A DNA stretch of 64,000 nt, from positions 682,001 to 746,000 of the forward strand of contig CP145410.1 in the NCBI GenBank assembly GCA_036867785.1, written 5' to 3'. Numbering within the stretch: the stretch's first letter is position 1; every line of letters begins with the position of its first letter. Below the pieces are notes generated by a model that worked only from the letters and a program-made list of their open reading frames with translations, did no database searches and had not been told where the DNA came from. Both the position numbers and the translations under genes were made by a program. Shown here one piece after another: positions 41,464-53,229 of the stretch. Origin of the DNA: Plasmodiophora brassicae. Taxonomy: Eukaryota; Endomyxa: Phytomyxea; Phytomyxea; Plasmodiophorida.

Positions 41464-44400
41464 GTGGGCCGCGACGTCACCACACCCGTCGAGGATCAGG
41501 CGACAGACGATTACCGCGTGATGCTGGCTGTGGGCACGCTGCTCGGGGTGGCGGCTGGCGCCGCCGCGTACCGCGGCAGACCGGCTCCGATCGAGGTCGA
41601 TCCTGCCTATGTGGAGACCGACCCGGATACGTTGTCGGAATACCCGGATGCTAGTGACAAAGGCATGTCGATCGGGTCGGACAGATGCGACATTGAGTTC
41701 CCGGTCTTCTTGGCCAAGAAAGGGTACCGGGCGCTTGCACGTAGTTCGCCGTATCGGCGCTGACATCGTGCAGGACGGCTTCGGACGCACCTGTTACTGT
41801 ATCACAGTGGATGCAGCAGGCGGCACGTCAGTTCCCGAACGCCCCCGCTCTGAAAGTCGAGGAGAAGGTACTCGTCCCGGTACAATGCGTCATGACCAAA
41901 TCTGATGTGCTCTGGGCAGAACGCCACCGGCGATTTGGAGTGGACCGCGACCAGCTGGTCGGAATATAATGCCCAGGTTAGGACGGCGGCCAAAGCGTTC
42001 ATCCATCTAGGCGTCATGCAGTTCGATTCCGTCTGTATCATCGGGTTCAATCGTCCGGAGTGGTTGATCGCCGACCTGGGCGCTATCTGGTGCGGCGCGA
42101 AAGCCGCCGGCATCTACACGACGAACGAACCCGCGTCTGCTGCCTACATTGTGTCTCACTGCAAGGCCAAAGTCGTTGTCGCCGAGGACTGGAAACAGGT
42201 CAAGAAGTTCATTCAAGTCATCGATCAGATCCCCGAGTGTCGTGCGTTCGTTGTTTACAGGGTTAGGAGCAGTCGTATAGGACGTCGACCCTCAGCACGT
42301 ACTGATGATGCCCTTGCAGGACATTAGCGACAGTGAGCTAAAGGAGGCGCGCCTGCATCGGCCAACGTATAAATGGTCTGAATTCATGGCGCTTTCTGAC
42401 GATAGCGACAAGCTGGAGACTACGCTGAATGAACGACTGGCTGCGCAGCGCCCAGGCCATGTTTGCACCTTGATCTATACGTCAGGAACGACTGGACCAC
42501 CAAAGGCGGTCATGGTGACGCACGATGCCGTCACGTTCATGTGCAAACAAGTCGCATTCGCCTTGCCTGATGCGGGCACCGTCCAGGAAAGCTCGATCTC
42601 CTACTTGCCTCTGTCACATATTGCCGCTCAGGTGCTGGACATCTACGTGCCGATCTGGGCCTCGGCCCTTGGAACGCAGCCGGCCACGCTGTGGTTCGCA
42701 CGCCCGGACGCCCTGAAAGGTACGCAGCAATCTTTGTGGTAAAATCCCTGACCTGACTGGAGACATGGTTAGGGTCGCTCCCGGGCACGCTGGCCGCCGC
42801 GCGCCCCACTTTCTTCTTTGTATGCGAACGAGTTTCGCGAAGGAAATGTTCATTTCTGACCTCAGTGGCAGGGTGTTCCGCGAGTCTATGTACTATCGAT
42901 CGCATGGGTGGGCGCGGATAACAGAGGGTGACTTTGCGTGCAGGAGAAAATCGCAGAGCGGATGCAGGCAGTAGAGGCGACCAGCACAGGTTTGAAAGCA
43001 GCCATCGCGAACTGGGCGAAATCGGTGGGCCGGGCGTCATACCGTAACCGCCAGATCAACGGGAGTCACTACACGCCCTGGATGGAATTCATTGCGGACG
43101 CCTTCGTATTTAAGCAGGTCCAGAAGAAACTCGGCTTCGACCGGTATCTCGCGTGCCGTACCCGATGTTATTTACCCGAATATCGATAACATGGCGTCAG
43201 GTGTCGTGTCAAGTTCACAGGTGCCGCGCCCATATCTTTGGAGACACTCGAGTATTTGGCGTCTGTTGGTCTGACAGTACTGGAACTCTGTAGGTTACAT
43301 GGGTGATTGTTGTGGTCGTTCAACTGGACTGACCTGTGTGTGAAGATGGGATGTCGGAATGCACCGGTGCGTGTCACTTCAATACGGTGAAAGCTCAGAT
43401 GGCGGGATCAGTAGGCCGCTCATTGGAGGGTATCGAGGTCCGTCTCGAACATGTCGCTGGTCGTGATAAGCCAGGAGAAGGTACGGCGCGACATCCGTCC
43501 TTAGTGAACCTGCCTCACCTGGGCCCATTCGGCAGGTGAAATTCTGATTCGTGGCCGCAACAACATGGCGGGGTAAAAGAACTGGTCCTCAAAATTCTGT
43601 TAATAATCAAGTGATAGCGGTCGATGTTTAGTTACTATCTGGACGCTGAGAAGACTTCGCAAACGATCGACGCAAACGGTTTTATTCATTCGGGGTACGC
43701 GCCTGATTCGTGTCGAACCTTTGATCTTCATACGCATTTCCCTGCAGGGACATCGGGCGCAAAGATGAATACGGGTTCTATTATATTTCTGGTCGAATCA
43801 AAGAACTAATTATCACGTCAGCCACATTGGGACCCACTTTCAATGCCTGTCTGATCGTATCGTTAGGGCTGGTGGAGAAAACGTTGCTCCGATCCCAATC
43901 GAGCATTCAATCAAGTCCGAGTGTCCAGCGCTTTCCAACGTCATCATGATCGGCGATCGTATGAAGTACAATGTCGCGCTGTAAGACACCAACACGTTGA
44001 TAGCTTGGCACCCTCTAACATTTCGGGTGAACTATAGAATCACCTTGAAGACCAAGATATCACCTGACGGGACACCTCTTCCCGATCTTGATGGCCCGGC
44101 ACTGGACGTCAACCCGAACGTGAAAACCGTGTCCCAGGCCCAGAAGGATCCAACGTGGCGCGCTTACATCCAGAAAGGCATCGATGCAACCAATTCAGCT
44201 GTATCAAGACGGATATATCTGTCCGTTGTTAGAAATGCATTTCATTGACTGTATTCTCAGACGACATCGAACGCGTCTAAAGTCCAGAAATTCGAGATAC
44301 TACCATTGGACCTGAGTGTCGGCGGCGGGGAACTGACACCGTCATTGAAGGCCTGCCGGCCAGCGTAAGTCCACGCTGCATTGCTCGCTGAACGTATCGC

Positions 44401-44472
44401 TCCTGATGATTTGTAATGTCCAATAGGATTGTTCAGAAGTACAAAGACCTCATCGACAGCATGTATAAGTAG
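41464..44472 (+). CDS. ACSBG: Long-chain acyl-CoA synthetase, ACSBG (bubblegum) type
   Basis: It activates long-chain fatty acids to acyl-CoA through an acyl-AMP intermediate. The N-terminus has a membrane-like helix (MLAVGTLLGVAAGAAAYRG). Exons then read GDLEWTATSWSEYNAQVRTA, SVCIIGFNRPEWLIADLGAI, GIYTTNEPASAAYIVSHCKA and the AMP-binding P-loop TLIYTSGTTGPPKAVMVTHD. Then come ISYLPLSHIAAQVLDIYVPI, EKIAERMQAVEATSTGLKAA, LYGMSECTG, IEVRLEHV, EILIRGRNNMAGYLDAEKT and NGFIHSG. C-terminal exons read LKTKISPDGTPLPDLD and IVQKYKDLIDSMYK, and the stop is at 44472. Many short introns interrupt it. Block order and the GMSE variant fit the ACSBG branch. Exon borders were only partly fixed. Cellular site is inferred as ER or lipid-droplet membrane. 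Confidence 0.88.
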
Positions 44473-44612
44473 TCAGGCAAGCGGTGGCAGTGCTTGTTGT
44501 CCAGTGCACTGCCCCGGTTTCCAGGAATACACAAACCATAGCCTTCGTTCCCCAATTCAGTCGTGGACGGTAGCGACCAGCAGTAACCGTTTATTTCGGT
44601 AAGTGACCGTTC

Positions 44613-47600
44613 TCAGGTGAGCAGGTTGTCGAATGTGTTAGGGATCTGGGCAGCGATGGTCTCGATCTGAACGGGGTACGAACCCGGTCGGTAATGCTGA
44701 CCGTCTGCTGGGGTCGCTGCCAGTTGCCACTCAGGCCGACCCATTTCGCTGCGCGTGCCGTGTCGCCGGGTCTTCAGGACGGACCATAGACGTTGCATCG
44801 CGTATAACGCTCGCACTATGAAGCAGACGGCGATGAAGATGGACTGGATAGCCGACAAAGCAAGCGACGCCTGCACACGAACGGGGTCCGTCATCATACC
44901 GGGAATGGACCCGATCAAAAGGAGAACGACCAGAACCCGAGACCAGCTGGCAATGATGGTCAGGTAATGGTCGACGCGGCCAATGACTGGCTTGTAATAA
45001 TGATAGCTGCCAACGTAAGCGATCCTGACGAGAAACAACACGACAATCTCGGCGAACGTGTACGACTCCAGCGTAGCAACGACGATGGCATCCAGGGATT
45101 TCGCTGCCAGCTTCCAGCAGACAAACATGCCCTTATCGGGGTAGTAGTCGTTGACAAGCGGGCCGAAACGAGCGTTGAACACGACCGGGTCGTACAATGA
45201 CCTGCGCATGATGACCCAGGCGCTAGCGACGACGAAGACGACGGAGTACAGGATCGCAACAATACCAATCCCCAAGAGCACCAAGGACGACTCGTCGTTG
45301 ACAGAGACGACATGGACGCAGCAGGACACTGTTGTGATCTGGAACAGGTACAGCTGGACGCGAATGCTGTTGGCGACAATGAAGTCGACGATGTACTCGC
45401 GGTTGTTGTCGGGGAACAATCGCCGACGAACCGGGCCGATGAAGAAGGCCAGGCGGCCGAGGAGCCCGACCAGAACAACGGCGCATATCATGGTCAGGTT
45501 AATGATGATAGCGGCCAGGGCAAGGTTTCTCAGTGACACCTTCAAGCCTTCGCTGACGAAACGCAACTGGGTGGTCGTTACGCGCGCCGACCTGCCCTGG
45601 ACTCGGCCACGAACGCTTTCGAGGAATCGCTCCAACGGGAACAAGTTCGTAATGACGACTGGGCACCCGAACGTCCAGAAGCTGGACGATTCCGTTGTCG
45701 TGTCCGACAGGTTCAGGCTCTCCGACAGGGACCGCGTCACCAACGTGTGCTGGGCGAAATCGAACGCGATCCACATCGATGGGCCACGCGTCCTTGCTGC
45801 CGACATCGCCGATCCAGATGAGACGGCGGGTGCCGATGTTGCACTGGACATCGACATAGCTAAGGTCGAGGGCTCCCATTTGAGGACCTTGCCAACCGAA
45901 CACGACTTCCAAATGAAATCGTACCTTCTGCAGCTGCTGAGATGGTCGCCGTGGCACCACCAACAACGGAGACAGTCCCAGACCCGACCGTGATCGCCGA
46001 TACCGTCTGTGGCGATACGAACAGCTCGGATCCCTTAGGCAATGATGTGCAATTGCTGCAGCGGTCCTTGTGAGACGATAGAATCGCGGTTCGTGTCGTC
46101 ACCAGAGGCGACGCCCTCTGCTTGCGAACTGTAGACGACGGCGACGCCTTCTGCTTGCGAACTGTAGACGACGGCGCCGGCTTCAGGTACGCGTTTGCCT
46201 TTGTTGTGGAGATCGGGGTCTGGATCGCGAATTGGGTCAGGTGCGTGCAGGAACACAACGCTCGGTCAGATCCGGATGGTGGCACAATCGTGCACCCTGA
46301 CGTCGACCAGGACGGTGAGCCGGTCTTCGCCGCGTCCGTTGTCCCCGGTCGCCAGACGCAGCGCGACCCAGCTGGAAGAGGGCCTTTATATGCCGTATCG
46401 ATGAGGATCGCATCGGTGGCGTTCGTTACAGGGATCGTTGCGAGCGACGATGTGTTCAGCAGGTCCACGCTGGTGACCGGGGAAGCGATCCCGGCCGTTA
46501 TCGATGTCGACTGTCGAACGCGAACGTGAGCATCCGGCAAGCCTGCCAGCAATGTCTTTGGCACGCGAACGGGACATGGCCGTGTCGATACCCGGGGGCA
46601 TACATACGACGACGCGGTCGACGCCGTGAAGACGTCCGTGGTCCAAGCCTGCAGCGTGAACGACGTCCCGTTGAGGACGTTGTCGCAAGCCAGGCAGTCA
46701 CCAGTGGCACCGTTGACGACGGCTAAGGCGGCGCCAAGCGCGTCTAGGGCGGCATTGGGCGACAGCAGCGTCGGGTTCGCGTCGATGACGGCGGAGACGG
46801 CGTTCGAGAGGTTGCGCAGCTGATCGAATGATATAGTGGCCGACGTGACCGACGGCAGCGCCGCGGCCGTCGTGTCCAGCATCGCTTGCAGGGACGACGT
46901 GCTCATCGCACCGGCGTAGTACGCCATCGCCTGCATTAGGCCGACGACCTGGGATGCGTTGGCGGGCGTCGTCATGCCCGCCGAGGATACAGCCGACGTG
47001 ATCGTCTTCACGACGACGTCGATGCGCGGTGATGGTGAAGTCGCGTTCCATGAGAACAGCTGCGACAGCAGGTTCGACGCCGACGTCGACTGTGATGGCA
47101 GGGGAGAGGCGGCGTTCACAGACGGCGAGCTTACGACCCATGCGTAGAGCGACTGGCCGGTCAGGTCCTCATTGTAGACCTGTTTCGCGATTAGGGACAG
47201 GGTGTGGGCGTTACTGGCGTCGCCAGAGGGCAGAACGGTCGTCAGGGTTGCCGGGGAGTTCAAACTGGCACAGATTGTGTCGGCCAGCTGGACCTCGTAT
47301 CCGCTGGTGAGCACGGCGAAGAAGCGGACGCATCGCTGGCCGGTTTCCAACAAGTACTTGACCTGCAGTACGAACGGGGTCGACGAAGCGTTTCCCGATG
47401 CAGGCGTAACGGCGAACGACATGAACTGGCTGCTGACCGGCTGCATGGGGCTGAACGAGGTTGTCGTGGACGTGGCGCCAAGCCTTGGGTGACGAACGGT
47501 GAACGTGCAATCTACTGGGGCACCCTGGTACGCCATGAACTGTTGCGGGCCACTCGTTGTGATGTTGGTCGCAAATAACCCGCTCGGGAAGACGACAACC

Positions 47601-49107
47601 GGGTTGTTCGCTGTCGACGTCAGCAACGCCCGCCCGTATCGCTGGGCTAGCTGACTAACTGGAACGCCATTGCAGGCCCAGGACACGTTCGTCAACGTCG
47701 GGTCGCCTGCGCCCAGCAACCTGACGCGACCGCGTAATTTGACGGCTTGGTCCCAGGGAATCGATGCGGGGATCGGGTCGATCGACGCAGCGATCAACGG
47801 CACACTCGTCGATGTTCGTGGACCTGCCAGGACAGCCGTCGATCGCGTTGGGCCAGGTGTTGGCGCAGGCGACGGCCTCGGATACGGGGTCGGCGAGTTC
47901 GTGGTCAACGTCGTCGCGCGCTGGGTGGGCGGTTGCGCTGGGCAGGTTTTCAGGTTGCCGACCTGGTAATTCTTTGCATTGCGGATGCATCCTGTGGGCG
48001 GCGACGGGACGCATGTCAGCGCTGGAAGTTGCAACGTCAGGACAACGGGCGAGGACTGGCACAGGGCGGTCAGCGGCATGAACAGGGCAGGAGGCAGCCA
48101 CACGAGACGTGGGTTGTTGTACATTGCCCTGTTGAAACACACCCACACACGATCCTGTTCAGACTCGTGGTGGAATTACAACACGCACTGGAGTAGTACA
48201 AGGTCTGGATGCTGGTCAACGTGTCGAACAGACCAGCCTCAATCGACTGGATCGTGTTGTTGTTGATGAACACGTTGGTGACGGAAGCGGTAAACGACGA
48301 CGTGAGGTTGAACATCGAGCGGGTCAGCGCTCCTGTCAGACCCCTGTTGCTAACGTCGCTGTCCAGTGCCTCCTGTCAGAGCGTCGAATGTGTGACGACG
48401 ACCCGCCGAACCTACACTTGTCCAGGCAGGCAGGTCGTGTTCCACGCCATGTACCGATCGCAGATGCACTTGCCAGGGACGACGCAGAGGCCCGACGTGG
48501 CCGGACAGGTACGCGTCCCGGCCGGCGTCAGGTAGTTGCCCGCTGCCATGTTCGGCGGTCGCACAGGAACACACTTCAGCGACGACATCCCGTACTGCAG
48601 GTCGAGCTGGACCGTCGTCAGCGCCACACACTTGGCGAACAGATCCGGTGGCAACCACTGAATGTTCGGGTTGCTGTACATGTGCCTGTACGAAGCGACG
48701 CGCGTTATGTCCATCGTTGTGCCAGGGACGTGGGTTCCACGCTACAGTGTGCTGACGGCCGTCAGACTGTCGAACACGCCGAAATCGATGCCCGCGATCT
48801 GGTTGCCGTACATGTTGACGACGGTGACGCTCTGGGCGAACGACGCCGTGAAGGCGAACATCGGGACGGTGATGACGCCCGAGAGCCCCACGCCGATCAG
48901 CGAGCTATCCGCGGTGTTGGTGGCCGTTGCAGACGACGCCGGGCCACACCATCGAGCTTACATGCCACCTGGCGCGCAGGACTTCGGGTACAGATCGCAG
49001 ACGCAGGCGCCGGGTGTCGTGCAGTACCCCGATGGCTGGGCGCTGATCAGCGCGCAGAGCACCACCCATGCAAGGGCGGCCGCAGATGCTGGCAGGCGGC
49101 CCGTCAT
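44613..49107 (-). CDS. LRR-GAIN/GPS-multi-TM receptor-like protein
   Basis: ATG at 49107 starts a signal peptide (LPASAAALAWVVLCALISA) and a small cysteine segment. Leucine-rich repeats follow (FAFTASFAQSVTVVNMYGNQ; FINNNTIQSIEAGLFDTL). A Pro/Thr-rich stretch comes next, then a long ectodomain. That ends in a GPS motif: CVWRP, W, SGC and LCSCTHLTQFAI, the consensus at which adhesion GPCRs and polycystins self-cleave between L and T. A charged linker with an 11-residue repeat follows. An intron (~60 bases) near 45852-45912 joins the membrane part, which has about six helices (LALAAIIINLTMICAVVLVG; SLVLLGIGIVAILYSVVFVV; HYLTIIASWSRVLVVLLLIG) and ends at 44613. A cytosolic Leu-rich tail is absent. 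The layout is like adhesion GPCR or protist GPS receptors; helix count and ligand are uncertain. Confidence 0.75.
46113..46178 (-). repeat. Two tandem 33-bp coding repeats in the GPS protein linker
   Basis: A 33-base unit occurs twice in a row (46113-46145, 46146-46178) and encodes SSTVRKQKASP and SSTVRKQRASP. It sits in the basic linker between the GPS motif and the first membrane helix. It is in frame, so it changes linker length by 11 residues per copy. Confidence 0.9.
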
Positions 49108-49253
49108 GGCGTCCCAGCACCTGTTGTTGCCTTCAACGTTGTGCGCGCCCCGATACCTACCCGCCGTACGGTGGCGCGGTCGGCTCGTTCCAGTCATATC
49201 CCTGGAAATATCGTGTGCACGTTGCCCAGTCGGCGTGTGTATGGGGGGGATCA

Positions 49254-50285
49254 TCAGACCCAGTCCCGCAGGACCGACTCGAGGAGCGCTTCCAGTTCCT
49301 GTTCCCTGATGTCGCCGATTTGACGGATAACGTCGTCGACGACGTCGAGGACGCGTCCGGGTGCGTCGTCGACGACGTTGCGGCCGGCCTTGTCGACAAC
49401 GACCAGACTTGCATTCGGCATGCTCGATTGCTGCATGGTGCGAACAGACGTCGAGGGAACGACCGTATCCCACCAACCGACGACGATGGAGGTTGGAACG
49501 TCCAGGCTCGCCAATCGGGCAAACACGTCCGAGCGGTCCTTGAACTGGACCGTACACAGGCGGCTCCGTTTGAAATCATGTATCCTTGAGACCAAAGTGC
49601 CACGCAGGTGCGAAACGACGTCTTCGACGTAAGCCAAAGCCGCTTCCGGAAGCAGGTGGCGCCTAGCCAGAGAGTCCAGACACCGGAGCACGACGTGGGC
49701 TGCTGCTGATGTGGCAACCAGAGACGTTGACTGAATGTGCTCGTTGGCCGCCAGGTCATTCAGCTTTGATATAGCGACCACTGCTGGATTCCAGGGGCGA
49801 TGGTGTCGATTGACGGGAATGCCAGCGGGGGATACGAGGACGATGCCGTCAATGCGACGCGGGTAGGCTAGGGCGAACGCCGAGGACAGAATTGCCCCGG
49901 TTCCCACTCCGACAATAACCAGAGGAGCCTTATCGTGGTTGGGTTCGTCAACAAACCTGATCATGTTATGGATCTGGACAACCTGCGCGTCCGAGACAGT
50001 CCCGTTGGCGTCAGACGCGTCGAATAGGTCAAACGATAGCCAGCGAAAGGGTCGCGATGGCCGCGACCTATACGTCATCAGCAACCCTTGGAAATCGGAC
50101 ATGGACCCGGGCGTATCGTGCACGAACACGACCAGCGGTGACGACGCAACCGCACCGCACTCGTCATAGACGTACGAGCATGGGCCACCAGCCAGGCTGG
50201 CAACGCCGGCGCAGCTGTCCGCCGTCGCCGCCGCCGCCGCCGCCAATGACAACCCAACAACGAGGCCGCAGACCGCCAACAGCAT
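49254..50285 (-). CDS. Secreted alpha/beta-hydrolase-fold protein, catalytically degenerate
   Basis: The ATG at 50285 opens a signal peptide (LLAVCGLVVGLSLAAAAAAT); an upstream in-frame ATG at 50396 adds 37 residues. The fold has the expected order: VVFVHDTPGSMSDFQGLL (normally HGxPGS), RWLSFDLFDA, then the strand and elbow VIVGVGTGAILSSAFALAYP. Next comes GIVLVSPAG, then the acid region SIVVGWWDTVVP and the last loop VVVDKAGRNVVDDAP. The nucleophile elbow is G-V-G-T-G instead of G-x-S-x-G. The usual final GxGH is AGR, so Ser and His of the triad appear lost while Asp remains. A non-enzymatic role is likely. Divergent from CHO2 with a 192-base spacer. Confidence 0.75.
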   Translation of the reverse strand: MLLAVCGLVVGLSLAAAAAATADSCAGVASLAGGPCSYVYDECGAVASSPLVVFVHDTPGSMSDFQGLLMTYRSRPSRPFRWLSFDLFDASDANGTVSDAQVVQIHNMIRFVDEPNHDKAPLVIVGVGTGAILSSAFALAYPRRIDGIVLVSPAGIPVNRHHRPWNPAVVAISKLNDLAANEHIQSTSLVATSAAAHVVLRCLDSLARRHLLPEAALAYVEDVVSHLRGTLVSRIHDFKRSRLCTVQFKDRSDVFARLASLDVPTSIVVGWWDTVVPSTSVRTMQQSSMPNASLVVVDKAGRNVVDDAPGRVLDVVDDVIRQIGDIREQELEALLESVLRDWV

Positions 50286-50477
50286 CGCTGGGCGAACCGC
50301 AGCAGCAACTGCCTCGGGACGACCCAATTTGGCGCCGCATGCAGCAGCCGCCTCGTTACTCGGGATGAGATTTTCGAGAAGTGTCGGCGCCTGCACCGCT
50401 GCTCTATTTATAGCGCAGCCTCGACTGCGTCCGTCGGGGGTCGGGGTGCAGCCGCCGCGTCATTCGCGTGCTTCTGC

Positions 50478-53098
50478 ATGTCCGCGCGGACACTGATGGC
50501 GCAGGGCCTACGCCATCGCGGGCGTGATGCAGCGGACGAGCGGCTGGCGGGGAAGCGCGCGTCGCCGACGCCGTCCCGATCACCGATCCGCAAGGGGATC
50601 GACGAGGACGGCAAGCCGTTCGACGTGCCCGAAACGAAATCGGTCGTCGATTCGCTGACGATCCCGGCGCTGTGGTCCGGCCCGACGCTGATCATAATTG
50701 GCAGCATGGTTGCCAATGTTGTTGTTGCGTATGCGCTGCCGACGTCCGTCCCGTGTGCCATCGGAGTGTTCGCGTTCTTCCGCCTGGCGTACAACGTCGG
50801 CCTTGGCGTCGCTCTTCACTACCAGTCGCATCACCGGTCCCTATCGAGGTTTGCGTCGCGGTGCCTTCGACAGAAAGGCAGTCTTTCGTGCCGGTTCATT
50901 CACTGGCTTGCCGAAGGGCGTATGAGGCATGTTCCCGATTTTGACCCGGCTTTGTATCCTGACGCGTTCGTCACATGGTTGGCCTTCAAGACGCTTGTTG
51001 ATCTGATTCTCGTCAACGACGGATTGTGCTACTTGATACTTGTGACGAAGTGCTGGAACTTACCGGATCACGGTAGTATCATCGTGTTCCTGCAGTACGT
51101 GACTGGCATTCTGCTGATCGCATTCAACTACTGGGCCAAAGTCGACGCCCATCGATGCATCGGCGATTACTCGTGGTACTGGGGGGACAACTTCTTCATT
51201 CTTGAGCAGAACCTGACGTTTGATGGCATATTCGGTACGTGGTAGCGACGTTCTGCCATCATGCCATACTGTCTAACGTGTATATGTTGATAGCTCTTGT
51301 CCCGTGCGTTGTATATCTGTTCGTGCTTGATGCAACGTTCTCAATTTGATTCGTTAGGCATCCAATGTACACTGTAGGATACTCGTGGTACTATGGCCTC
51401 GCTCTTCTCTCTCAGTCGTGTATGTCCGCTTTCGATACTGTCGTCATGGCTGGATATTGATTATCGTCTTCTACAACCAGACGTTATCCTGATCGTATCC
51501 CTGATCGCTCACATGCTGCAGATCGGCTTCTTGGTCTTTGTTGAAAATCCCCACATTGACCGGACATGTAGGCTCAAATACGTTTGTGTCCTATCAGCAT
51601 AGCATTTCCGAACCTTCTGCTTTAGATGGCGGAAAGGAGAGTCCTAGGGACGCCTATGACGAGATCCTGTACGATCCCGTGGAAGGCTTGTTCCCCAATC
51701 GATCTGATGCTCTCCTGTTCCTTCGGCTTGATCCTTTCCGACCGAACGATGTTGCCCTCGTAATTCTCTCCCTGTACATGGTGGCGTTCAATTTCCTGGC
51801 TCCGTCGCCTACCTGGTCAGTCGTCCATGCGGCAGTGTGGATGTTTGTCCATTGGGTCGGTATAGGCCTCCTGCTGCGATATCAAAGGTGCGGCTCCTAC
51901 TCCATTAATTAGCATGTCTGTTCACCACTTTCTGCTGTAGTTCATATGGATGGTGGACCCAACAGTTTGCTGCCAAAGGCAAATCGCTACACGTTGCCTT
52001 CTCGTCAGTGTTCTGTTTGTACTCGGTGCTCGCTAGCAGCCTCCTTGTTGATGACGTGTGTATAGGAGCTGGAAGAACCTGTACAACTTGTCGCGTACAT
52101 TATACCTGCTAGCATTTGTCCTATGCGCCTTGCGATATTGTTGGATACCGTCCTCTTGGGCCGACATCACGAAGGGCTATGTCTCCTGCCTGATTGGCGG
52201 GATCGTGCTGGTGCTCGTCACGTTCTACAGCGTTGTATCATCGCACCAAGTGCTGGGAGATTTCGCGACTTTCTATGGCGACTTCTTCATCCCCACCGAT
52301 TTCTACCAGCCCAAGACTCGCTACGTTGGCATTTACCGCTTTTTGAACAACCCCGAATGTGTCACCGGCTACGCCGGCTTGCACGGCATGGCGTTGATCA
52401 CTCAGTCGTGGACGGTCTTCTGGTTAGCTTTTACGGCCCAAGCGCTCAACTTCATCTTCATCAAGCTCGTCGAAGTTCCTCACATGGAGAAGATTTACTC
52501 GGGATCCATTCGGCGCGAGATTCCTGCTGAAGAGGCCCTGATGAAACTCGTTCGCGAGCACGTACCTGATGAGCTCCTCGCCGAAGCTGAGCGCGTCCAA
52601 GAGCGAGCGACTCGCGATATCTTCTTGATCTACAAGCGTATCGCCAGCAGCCAGTTCGCCCAGGATACAAACGCCAAGGCCACTGTGTCCTGTCCCGATA
52701 TTGTCCCACTGCACACACCCATGACGTGCACTTGGCGAACGAACGGCCGCCACCCGGCATCCGACTGGCTAGGCATCTACAAGGTCGACGTCGAATCTGC
52801 ACCGGGCATGTCACGTGGGCGATGGATCCATGTCCCGGACACAGAGTCATGCTCGGGAGAGATCACCTTCCCTGTGGAGAAGATGCCTTCTGTCGGCGGC
52901 GTCTACGAACTTCGCTACCACACCAACCACTACAATGTCATCGCCAAGGCCGTCTTCTGCGTCCACGCGCCATCGAGAAGGTCATCCGTCGATTCAGCAT
53001 CCCGTCGAGGGTCGTCCTCGACACACCTATCCAGTCCTGGCTCTGGCCCGCATGTGAGCCAGTTGCCAAGCCCCGCAACGAACACGGCCGCGACGTAA
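50478..53098 (+). CDS. CHO2: CHO2-type phosphatidylethanolamine N-methyltransferase
   Basis: CHO2 methylates phosphatidylethanolamine at the ER, the first step to phosphatidylcholine. Exon 1 starts at 50478 with a cytosolic stretch and helices (IPALWSGPTLIIIGSMVANV). It then gives HRCIGDYSWYWGDNFFILEQ and LTFDGIF. After an intron comes HPMYTVGYSWYYGLALLSQS and VSLIAHMLQIGFLVFVENPH, matching the first methyltransferase repeat. The second repeat reads LGDFATFYGDFFIPTDFYQP and IYRFLNNPECVTGYAGLHGM, ending in VEVPHMEKIYSGSIR. The C-terminus is a lone SKICH-like beta domain (SDWLGIYKVDVES) as in fungal CHO2, then a Ser-rich tail, stop at 53098. Several short introns split the first half. Size (about 800 residues) fits the fungal enzyme. 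Confidence 0.85.
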
Positions 53099-53229
53099 TC
53101 TGGCACAGGTGCCGGAACAATACAGTCCGTTGCCCTTCGTTACGGCCGCGTCTGCTGATCAACCCAGGGGTACGGGACGATCCACATGAAAAGATCTTCC
53201 AGGTGGGCCTACGAGGTCGGGCGGCGCAG

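Noticed and set aside
52726-53229. N-terminal extension of the SAM-PH protein
   Set aside because: It overlaps the C-terminal coding end of CHO2 in another frame and shows no conserved sequence before the SAM domain.
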